Shown here one piece after another: positions 35,367 through 41,448 of a DNA stretch of 41,448 bases. The notes beneath the pieces are model-generated. The model ran no database searches and was not told the origin of the DNA. It was given only the letters and a program-made list of their open reading frames with translations. Position 1 is the first letter of the stretch. The number at the start of each line of letters is the position of its first letter. This stretch comes from Myxococcota bacterium. GTDB lineage: Bacteria > Myxococcota_A > Polyangia > JAAYKL01. Location: the NCBI GenBank assembly GCA_028278265.1, contig JANQET010000016.1:1-41448 (forward strand). The letters are read 5' to 3'. A program made the position numbers and the translations under genes.

Positions 35367-36365
35367 ATGGGAGTGACCAACACATTGCACGACGTGCTCA
35401 AATTCGACGAAGCAAAAGAGGCCGAGAAGATCACGCAGAAGATCCGCGCCACCCTGCGGGATCACCTGCGCCGCCGCGGACTGGTGGTGGCGATTTCCGG
35501 GGGCATCGACAGTTCGGTCTGTGCGGCCCTGAGTGTCAAGGCGCTGGGGCCCAAGAAGGTCTTCGGTCTGTTGCTGCCCGAACAGGATTCATCGGCGGCG
35601 AGCAAGGATCGGGGCACAGTTTTGGCCGAGCATCTGGGCATCGAACACCTGCTGGTGGACATCAAACCCACCCTGGAGGCGATCGGCTGCTACCACTGGC
35701 GGGACGAGGCGATTAAGGAGACCTTTCCCGAGTACGGTGAGGGCTGGAAAAACAAGATCGCCATCGGCGGCGGGACCCAGGGCAAGATCAATCACTTCCA
35801 GTTGATCGTCCAATCCCCGGACGGGGAGCTGAAGCAGAAGCGGCTGGCCCTGAAACAGTACCTGCAGATCGTCGCCGCGACCAATTTCAAGCAGCGCATC
35901 CGCAAGACGATGGAATTTTTCCACGCGGATCGATTGAACTACGCGGTGGTGGGAACCCCCAATCGGGTGGAGTACGATCAGGGGTTCTTCGTCAAAAACG
36001 GGGACGGGTCAGCGGACATCAAGCCGATTGCCCATCTCTACAAGACACAGGTCTATGCCATGGCCCGTCACCTGGGCCTGCCCGAGGAGATCTGCAACGC
36101 CACCCCCACCACCGATACCTACAGCCTGCCCCAGGGACAAGACGAGTTCTACTACGCCCTGCCGTTCGACAAAATGGATCTGGCGCTTTACGCCCACAAC
36201 CACAACCTCCCCGCGGCCACGCTGGCCGAGATGATCGATGTCCCGGTGGCGCAGGCCCAGTACGTTTACGACGACATCGAGACCAAGCGAAAAACCACAG
36301 CGATGCTCCACTGGCCGGCCCTGCTCGTCGAAAAAGTCGAAGGCCCCCTGCCCAAACCGGAATAA
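35367..36365 (+). CDS. nadE: NAD synthetase-like ammonia-dependent ATP pyrophosphatase
   Basis: A 332-residue N-type ATP pyrophosphatase of the NadE family. It starts at ATG 35367, six bases after the ligase stop, with AAAGGTAGGG upstream. The PP-loop is AIS44GGIDSS50VCAALS. Other NadE-like motifs are GTPNRVEYDQGFFVKNGDGSADIKPIAHLYKTQVYAMA (cut here as VVGTPNRVEYDQGF, KNGDGSADI and IAHLYKTQVYA) and TPTTDTYSLPQGQDEFYY. It lacks a glutaminase domain, so it would use free ammonia. At 332 residues it is longer than the usual short NadE of about 270, with an extra stretch near 130-165. It could be the housekeeping NAD synthetase or a paralogue that amidates a product of the asnB/ACP/ligase genes. 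Tight packing favours the second. Confidence 0.82.
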   Translation: MGVTNTLHDVLKFDEAKEAEKITQKIRATLRDHLRRRGLVVAISGGIDSSVCAALSVKALGPKKVFGLLLPEQDSSAASKDRGTVLAEHLGIEHLLVDIKPTLEAIGCYHWRDEAIKETFPEYGEGWKNKIAIGGGTQGKINHFQLIVQSPDGELKQKRLALKQYLQIVAATNFKQRIRKTMEFFHADRLNYAVVGTPNRVEYDQGFFVKNGDGSADIKPIAHLYKTQVYAMARHLGLPEEICNATPTTDTYSLPQGQDEFYYALPFDKMDLALYAHNHNLPAATLAEMIDVPVAQAQYVYDDIETKRKTTAMLHWPALLVEKVEGPLPKPE

Positions 36366-36390
36366 CGGGCGGAACCACCACAATCATCGA

Positions 36391-36419
36391 TTTGTCAATT
36401 TACCAAAATGGAGTATACT
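36391..36419 (+). promoter_or_regulatory. sigma-70-type promoter of the AAA/DUF4143 gene
   Basis: TTGTCA (36391-36396) and TATACT (36414-36419) differ little from the consensus -35 and -10 and are separated by 17 bases. The -10 lies inside the first palindromic operator (36410-36421). Confidence 0.6.
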
Positions 36420-36452
36420 CCGAATTAGTTTAACTAAAATGGAGTACATTCC
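36410..36452 (+). promoter_or_regulatory. paired palindromic operator-like repeats before the DUF4143 gene
   Basis: GGAGTATACTCC (36410-36421) is a perfect 12-bp palindrome and GGAGTACATTCC (36441-36452) a near copy. Both are preceded by AAAAT and followed by GAA. Their centres are 31 bp apart, about three helical turns. The first covers the -10, and the GGAG of the second can serve as ribosome-binding site of the ATG at 36456. Confidence 0.65.
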
Positions 36453-36455
36453 GAA

Positions 36456-37616
36456 ATGGAATTGATCAAACGATTGCTGGAGATAGATCTCCCAAAGCGG
36501 CAGTCTGCCTTTCTGTGGGGGGCACGAAAAACGGGGAAGTCCACATTTTTAGGGCAGAACTTTCCCCATAGCGTCGTTTTCGATTTTCTAAAATCCGATC
36601 TGTTCCTGGAGATGACCAAACGACCGGCGCTCTTGCGTGAGCGACTTTCGTCCATGGACAGAGCTTCACTGAGTGAACCGATTATCTTGGACGAGGCGCA
36701 GAAAATTCCGCGCATTTTGGACGAAGTTCATTGGTTGATTGAGAACGAGGGACTTCGGTTCATTTTGTGTGGTTCCAGTGCGAGGAAACTGAAACGCGGT
36801 CGAGCGAATCTGCTCGGCGGCAGAGCTTGGCGATTCGAGATGTTTCCGTTGGTCACGGCCGAACTGGGTGAATGGGAACTCCTGGAGGTGTTGAACCGGG
36901 GGTTGATTCCGAGTCACTACCTTCAACAGAACTATCGCCGCTCCTTGCGGGCGTACACTCGAGACTACCTGAAAGAGGAGGTCTTTGATGAAGGGCTCGT
37001 TCGCAATCTCCCCGCCTTTTCACGGTTTTTCGATGCGATGGCGTACTCACATGGGGAGTTGATCAATTATTCCAATATTGCGAGGGAGTGCGGCGTTGAT
37101 TCCAAGACAGTAAAAGAATATTTTCAAATCCTGGTGGATACCCTGCTGTGCACGTTGGTGGAACCCTTTAAGAAACGTCAGGATCGCAACGTCATCTCCA
37201 AAGCACCTAAATTCTATCTTTTCGATGTGGGAGTGGCCGGTGCGATTACGGGGAGGAGCATCAAAGGGGAGCGCGGCGAGCTGTTTGGCAGGGCCTTTGA
37301 GCATTTTATCTTTATGGAGCTCGTCGCCCACCGGGCATACACCGAGCTCGACTACCCCATCAATTTCTGGCGAACCAAAAATGGAATGGAAGTGGATTTC
37401 ATTCTCGCCCGCGGAGAAATTGCCATTGAAGTGAAAGGGAGTCCACGCGTGGACAATCGCGATCTCTCATCGATTGTCTCTTTTAGGGAGAACAACTCCG
37501 TGCGACGCGCGATTGTCGTTTGCAACGAACAATCATCGAGAACATATCAAGGAATTGAGGTGCTGCCGTATCGGCTATTCTTGGATCAACTGTGGAGCGG
37601 ACAGGTGATGGCCTAA
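36456..37616 (+). CDS. AAA ATPase with DUF4143 (DEXX-type) domain
   Basis: A 386-residue protein of the widespread AAA_14/DUF4143 family. Walker A is G22ARKTGKST30 and Walker B PIILD79E80AQKIP, and the sensor segment is FILCGSSARKLKRGRANLLGG (cut here as LCGSSARKL and NLLGGRA). The DUF4143 part includes YTRDYLKEEVFDEGLVRN, NIARECGVDSKTVKEYFQIL (a helix-turn-helix-like segment) and KFYLFDVGVAGAI. Near the C-terminus NGMEVDFILARGEIAIEVKGS fits a PD-(D/E)xK nuclease-like core. The biological role of this family is unsettled. The helix-turn-helix could bind the palindromes directly upstream, so autoregulation is likely. Base composition is lower in GC than the preceding cluster, consistent with horizontal gain. 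It stands alone and converges with the next gene (25 bp). Confidence 0.88.
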   Translation: MELIKRLLEIDLPKRQSAFLWGARKTGKSTFLGQNFPHSVVFDFLKSDLFLEMTKRPALLRERLSSMDRASLSEPIILDEAQKIPRILDEVHWLIENEGLRFILCGSSARKLKRGRANLLGGRAWRFEMFPLVTAELGEWELLEVLNRGLIPSHYLQQNYRRSLRAYTRDYLKEEVFDEGLVRNLPAFSRFFDAMAYSHGELINYSNIARECGVDSKTVKEYFQILVDTLLCTLVEPFKKRQDRNVISKAPKFYLFDVGVAGAITGRSIKGERGELFGRAFEHFIFMELVAHRAYTELDYPINFWRTKNGMEVDFILARGEIAIEVKGSPRVDNRDLSSIVSFRENNSVRRAIVVCNEQSSRTYQGIEVLPYRLFLDQLWSGQVMA

Positions 37617-37641
37617 CAGGATTTTGGACCCATCAAGATAG

Positions 37642-39315
37642 TTACGGATTTGAGATATTGTCGGAGAGCTCTCGATCGTCAGCGCCCAAAAAGACCAGGC
37701 CGGCGACGATGACGGCTCCCAGGAGGACGGCCAGGGCGATGGCGATCCACATTTGGAACTTTTCCCGTTCCTTGGGGCGCTCGGTTGCACCGAGGCGAAA
37801 CGCCGCTTCATGGGCCGGTGCCGGTGAGAGACGTTGCTCGTCCGGAACCTCGAACCCGGGGTGTTGCACCGGTGGATCGGCGGTGTCTTCCATCGAGAGG
37901 CTCCCTGTCGCCGGCTCGGTTTCGCGAATCAACTCTTCGAGATTTTCGTCTTTTCCCGTTCCGGGAACATGAAAATTTTCCCGCCGGCGAGCGGCCACCT
38001 TCTCCGGTTTTACCTCTGAAACGAGATAGGCCCCTTTGGCCGTACCGTTGCGCGGATAGGTGCGCTGCTGCGGCGGGGGCTGGGCGGTTCTCGGGGCCGG
38101 CGGAATAGTCACCGCCTTGGGGTTAAATTGTTCGATAGTGCGTCGGGCGGTCTCTTCTAAGAGCAGGGCCACCGTGTTGGTCGCGTCGATCTCTGACGGA
38201 TCCCGATTGCCGGTCTGGGCCTTGGTCAGCGGTCGAATCGCGCCGCAGCGAATGAGTGAGAGGATGGTTCGCTCCACGTTGAGCAAGCCGTTTTTCCGAT
38301 CGAATTGGGCCGGGATTTGTTCGGCTTTGGCCCCGGCAAAAATCAGATCGGCGATGGGTTTGGCGTCCAGTGTCAGGGTCGAGGCCACATCGGCCAATAC
38401 ATCGAGCCTGAGGGACAGGCGGTTCACCGCTCGTGCCTCGGTCACCGGCTCCGGGCCGATCAACGCGCTCAGATGGTCATTGACCTGGTCCAGGTTTTGG
38501 TCCAGATCCCCGTCGATGTTCTTGCGCACCGCCGCGGCCTCGAGGGCGCGGAATGACCAGCGTCCCACGTCACAGAGCACCAGCTGCATGAAGGCCTCCG
38601 GGCCCTGATCCATGCCCCCTTCGACCCCCCGGCGAACGACCGAGACGATCTGCCCCTGCTGCAACCCCTGACGAATGTGAACTTCGAACACGCTCCAGGT
38701 GTCGTTGACCGTGAACAACCCGGTCAGCTTGCGGCGGGTGAAGAAGCGCAGCAGCATCGGTACGCCGTTCATCTCGACCCGATCACTCAGGGATTTGCCC
38801 GCGGCGACCCGCTCCTCGATCACCAAGAAGGGCGCAAACAGCTCCTCGAGACGCTCCAACACCCGATCGAGGCGAATACCCGCCTGGGTGTCCCACCACC
38901 GCAGAAGCAAAATAGGGGTCCAGCGCAACAGGGGATGGCGGCGCAATCGTTCGACCAACCACCACCCCCGTTCTCCCGGAGAGGTGAGGTCGGAGATCAC
39001 GACGTCCGGTTTGGTGCGGATCGCCTGTTCGTATCCCCCGAGGGTCTGATCCCCCACATACACCTCGGCGCCGCAGTTGCGCAGGGCATCGGCCAGGGCG
39101 TCCCGCTGGTTCGGATCGTCGTCGACGATCAGAATTCGCATCTCCTTGATGTGGGTGGCGTACTCCAACGAACGGGCCACAGGGGTGTTTCGCGGTCGGG
39201 GAAAGCGGCTCTCTCTGACCGAATGCAACGGCGGAATCTTGGAGATATCGCCCCAGGAGTCCTGTTCGATCATCTCCTGGGCCTTGGGTTTATTCTTTCC
39301 GTTGTCTTTTTCCAT
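37642..39315 (-). CDS. degenerate-receiver response regulator with DUF4388 (PATAN-like) domain and C-terminal membrane anchor
   Basis: A 557-residue protein if started at ATG 39315 (MEKDNGKN). An in-frame upstream extension to 39339 is possible. Residues about 58-165 form a CheY-like receiver with D65/D66/D67 and D109 (VVISDLTSPG). The conserved Thr/Ser is replaced by Leu-Arg and the Lys position reads APF, so phosphorylation signalling may be lost. Residues about 183-270 (VPMLLRFFTRRKLTGLFTV, then GQIVSVVRRG) match the DUF4388 domain common in Myxococcota motility and signalling proteins. A Pro-rich region precedes a transmembrane helix (about 526-546, MWIAIALAVLLGAVIVAGLVF) near the C-terminus, so the protein is tail-anchored with its domains in the cytoplasm. 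No ribosome-binding site is obvious. Confidence 0.8.
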   Translation of the reverse strand: MEKDNGKNKPKAQEMIEQDSWGDISKIPPLHSVRESRFPRPRNTPVARSLEYATHIKEMRILIVDDDPNQRDALADALRNCGAEVYVGDQTLGGYEQAIRTKPDVVISDLTSPGERGWWLVERLRRHPLLRWTPILLLRWWDTQAGIRLDRVLERLEELFAPFLVIEERVAAGKSLSDRVEMNGVPMLLRFFTRRKLTGLFTVNDTWSVFEVHIRQGLQQGQIVSVVRRGVEGGMDQGPEAFMQLVLCDVGRWSFRALEAAAVRKNIDGDLDQNLDQVNDHLSALIGPEPVTEARAVNRLSLRLDVLADVASTLTLDAKPIADLIFAGAKAEQIPAQFDRKNGLLNVERTILSLIRCGAIRPLTKAQTGNRDPSEIDATNTVALLLEETARRTIEQFNPKAVTIPPAPRTAQPPPQQRTYPRNGTAKGAYLVSEVKPEKVAARRRENFHVPGTGKDENLEELIRETEPATGSLSMEDTADPPVQHPGFEVPDEQRLSPAPAHEAAFRLGATERPKEREKFQMWIAIALAVLLGAVIVAGLVFLGADDRELSDNISNP

Positions 39316-39451
39316 ATAAGTTTTGATAATATAGCACACCTATTGGTAAACGAAGATCACCAATCGAGCTTTTTGCCAGTCGATTTTTAGCAAGTCGTCT
39401 TACTGTTTTGAAATATTTTAGTGGGAGTGTTCTTCAGCGTCTGGGGATCGG

Positions 39452-40540
39452 TTACCCGTTCTGTCGTTTGAACTCTTTCATGAATTCGGCCAGGGTCTCG
39501 GCGCCCTTGATCGGCATGGCGTTGTACATCGAGGCGCGGCAGCCACCGACGGACCGGTGGCCCTTGAGCCCGGACATGCCCCGCTCCAATGCCTCGGCGA
39601 TGAACTTCTTCTCCAACTCTTCACTGGGCAATCTGAAGCAGACGTTCATCCGCGAGCGGGACTCCCGCTCCACCGGGCAGCGATACCAGCCGTCTGATTC
39701 GCCGATCATGCCGTAGACCAGGTTCGACCGCCGGATGGCCCGTTTCTCCATATCGGCCAGACCACCGACCGACTTGACCCAGTCCAGGGTGAGCTTGAGC
39801 ATGTAAATCGCAAACACCGGCGGGGTGTTGTAAAGCGATTCCTTGGGCGCGTGGGTTTTGTACGACAGATAGGCGGGCAAGCCATCGGCGCATTTCTCGA
39901 GCAGGGGTTTGCGGGCGATGACCACGGCCACGCCGGCCGGGCCGAGGTTTTTCTGGGCACCGGCGTAAATCAGGTCGAATTTGTCGAAATTGATCCGGCG
40001 GGACATGATGTGCGAGGACATGTCCGCGACCAGGGGAACATCTCCGGTTTTGGGATATTCCTGAAACTCGATCCCGCCGATGGTCTCGTTGCTGGTGATG
40101 TGCAGATAGGCCGCGTCATCGCCGATGTTGAGCTCGTCCGGCTTGGGCATGCGGGCGAAGTTGTTGGCCTCGTCGTTCCAGATGACCCGGGTGGGGGCGA
40201 TTTTTTTCGCATCGGCAATCGCCTTTTTGGCCCAGGCGCCGGTGTGCACGTACTCGGCGGTTTTGCCCTCGGCCTTGAGGTTCATCGCCACCATGGCGAA
40301 CTGCAGCGTCGCTCCGCCCTGCAGCAGCATGATTTCGAACTCATCGGGAATGCGCAACAGGGACCTGAGGTTGGCCAGGGCCTGGTGGTGTACTTCGTCG
40401 TACTGTTTACCCCGATGGCTCATTTCGATCAGGGACATCCCGGTGTTGTCGTAGTCGACGAATTCGTCGCGGGCTTTTTCCAGTGCCTCTACCGGCAGGG
40501 TGCACGGTCCGGCGGAAAAATTGTAGATACGGTTGGTCAT
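39452..40540 (-). CDS. serC: phosphoserine aminotransferase
   Basis: A 362-residue class V aminotransferase, the usual length for SerC. It converts 3-phosphohydroxypyruvate and glutamate to phosphoserine in cytoplasmic serine synthesis, and may also serve pyridoxal phosphate synthesis. Motifs are YNFSAGPCTLP at the N-terminus, MSLIEMSHRG, LLQGGATLQFA, the PLP-binding Lys in AGAQK197NLGPAG, and SVGGCRASMYNAM near the C-terminus. GAGGAGCGACC directly precedes the ATG at 40540. It lies nine bases after the serA stop, so the two genes form an operon transcribed leftwards. Confidence 0.96.
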   Translation of the reverse strand: MTNRIYNFSAGPCTLPVEALEKARDEFVDYDNTGMSLIEMSHRGKQYDEVHHQALANLRSLLRIPDEFEIMLLQGGATLQFAMVAMNLKAEGKTAEYVHTGAWAKKAIADAKKIAPTRVIWNDEANNFARMPKPDELNIGDDAAYLHITSNETIGGIEFQEYPKTGDVPLVADMSSHIMSRRINFDKFDLIYAGAQKNLGPAGVAVVIARKPLLEKCADGLPAYLSYKTHAPKESLYNTPPVFAIYMLKLTLDWVKSVGGLADMEKRAIRRSNLVYGMIGESDGWYRCPVERESRSRMNVCFRLPSEELEKKFIAEALERGMSGLKGHRSVGGCRASMYNAMPIKGAETLAEFMKEFKRQNG

Positions 40541-40549
40541 GGTCGCTCC

Positions 40550-41422
40550 TCACTTGTTGGGAAACGCTTCGACGATCTCGACAATGATGTCGCCGATGCG
40601 CAGCAGGTTCTCTTTGCTCGATGCGCCGATATGGGGCAGCAGCACCACATTGGGGGCCTTGACCAGCGGCGACGCCTCCGGGGGATCGGAGTACCACACG
40701 TCATTGCCGTAGCCGCCCAGTTTGCCGGAGGTCAACGCCTCGGCCACGGCCTCCTCGTCGACGCACTTGCCCCGACCGGTGTTGATGATGAACGCTCCGT
40801 CCTTCATCTTGGCGATGGTCTCTTTGTTGATCATTTTGGCGGTTTCGTCGGTCAACGGGGTGTGCAGGGAGAGGTAGTCCGACTCGGCCAGCACCTCATC
40901 GAGGGACTTCATCTGGGCGTGGTCCGATTTCTCGACATATTTGTCGTAGGCGATCACGTTCATTTCAAACGCCTTGGCCCGCTTGGCCACCTCGGTGGCG
41001 ATGCGGCCGATACCGACCAGGCCCAGGGTCTTCTTGAACAGCTCGACCCGTTTGATCTTCTTCTTGCGCCAGTCTCCGCTGACCATTCCCTCGTGACCAA
41101 AGGGCACCTTGTTGATCAGGCTGAGCATCAGGGTCATCGCCAGCTCGGCCACGGCGACCGAAGAAGCGGCCGGGGTGTTGTTGACGGTGATGCCCTTTGA
41201 CTCGGCATAGGCCACGTCGATGTTGTCGATCCCCACCCCACCCCGGATGATCAGCTTGAGGTTGGGGGCACTGTCGAGGAACTCCTTGGTGCACTTCGTC
41301 TTGGAACGAACGAGCAACACGTTCGCTTCGGCCAGACGATCCCTATCATCAAAAACCTCGCCAAAACGCGAGAGGCGCTCGGGCAATGACGCATCAAAAG
41401 CATCAGCAATGAGTATTTTCAC
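40550..41422 (-). CDS. serA: D-3-phosphoglycerate dehydrogenase-like protein, short form without ACT domain
   Basis: A 290-residue D-2-hydroxyacid dehydrogenase starting at ATG 41422. AAAGGAGGAG (about 41427-41436) precedes it. The NAD-binding motif is LVG137IGRIA142, with the usual Gly-x-Gly. Family landmarks are IIRGGVGIDNIDV (59-70), NNTPAASSVAVAEL, NTGR217GKCVDE with the catalytic Arg, and LPH264IGASS with the catalytic His. The acid between them (normally Glu in DVF-x-EP) reads DVWYSDPPEA, an Asp. The C-terminal substrate-binding extension and ACT domain of larger SerA enzymes are missing, so no serine feedback is expected. Oxidation of 3-phosphoglycerate is inferred mainly from the adjacent serC. 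Confidence 0.9.
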   Translation of the reverse strand: MKILIADAFDASLPERLSRFGEVFDDRDRLAEANVLLVRSKTKCTKEFLDSAPNLKLIIRGGVGIDNIDVAYAESKGITVNNTPAASSVAVAELAMTLMLSLINKVPFGHEGMVSGDWRKKKIKRVELFKKTLGLVGIGRIATEVAKRAKAFEMNVIAYDKYVEKSDHAQMKSLDEVLAESDYLSLHTPLTDETAKMINKETIAKMKDGAFIINTGRGKCVDEEAVAEALTSGKLGGYGNDVWYSDPPEASPLVKAPNVVLLPHIGASSKENLLRIGDIIVEIVEAFPNK

Positions 41423-41448
41423 TTGGCTCCTCCTTTCCAGTGTCAGCC

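Noticed and set aside
39851..41200. 449-codon plus-strand open frame
   Set aside because: It is the reverse-strand shadow of serC and serA, created by GC-rich codon use. The protein has no family character.

Overview
The window looks like chromosomal DNA of a GC-rich Gram-negative bacterium, most likely from the Myxococcota or another lineage of the former Deltaproteobacteria. This is inferred from gene content: many secreted lipoproteins with long Asp-rich tethers, a CotH-kinase lipoprotein, a caspase-like protein in an operon with a sigma/anti-sigma pair, a DUF4388 (PATAN-like) response regulator, a large hybrid histidine kinase and a DUF5916/CBM9-like outer-membrane protein. There is no rRNA, tRNA, CRISPR array or intact insertion sequence.

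Left part (1-8.5 kb): a truncated ABC solute-binding lipoprotein, an unrecognised four-helix membrane protein, and then the most striking gene of the window. This is a thioredoxin-fold lipoprotein (1561-2283) whose reading frame is crossed by one in-frame TGA, exactly at the first Cys of a CxxC motif (UGGC). A bacterial SECIS-like stem-loop starts at that TGA. I read it as a candidate new selenoprotein family. An AhpD-like protein follows, then a hybrid histidine kinase (minus strand), a 720-residue lipoprotein with an Asp-rich minisatellite and a beta-helix, and a MORN-repeat protein.

Middle (8.5-20.1 kb): an AttH/CrtC-like secreted protein, a DUF5916 outer-membrane protein, two decayed small membrane-protein genes, a REP-associated (RAYT-like) transposase beside a 45-bp tandem repeat, a CotH-kinase lipoprotein, and a tightly packed operon of lipoprotein, sigma factor, anti-sigma/DUF4384-like protein and caspase-like/barrel protein.

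Right-middle (20.1-29.5 kb): an EFR1-type flavodoxin-ferredoxin, a zinc-ribbon protein, a sulfatase-like lipoprotein, a second AttH/CrtC-like protein, two overlapping GT-C-like polytopic membrane proteins, and a UbiA-family prenyltransferase that converges on and overlaps the second of them.

Right (29.5-41.4 kb): glmS, then asnB-like, acyl carrier protein, AMP-forming ligase and NadE-like genes on one strand, which suggests assembly of an amidated acyl or sugar metabolite. Next come an AAA/DUF4143 ATPase with a promoter overlapped by paired palindromic operators, a degenerate-receiver DUF4388 membrane protein, and a serA-serC operon running leftwards from the window edge.
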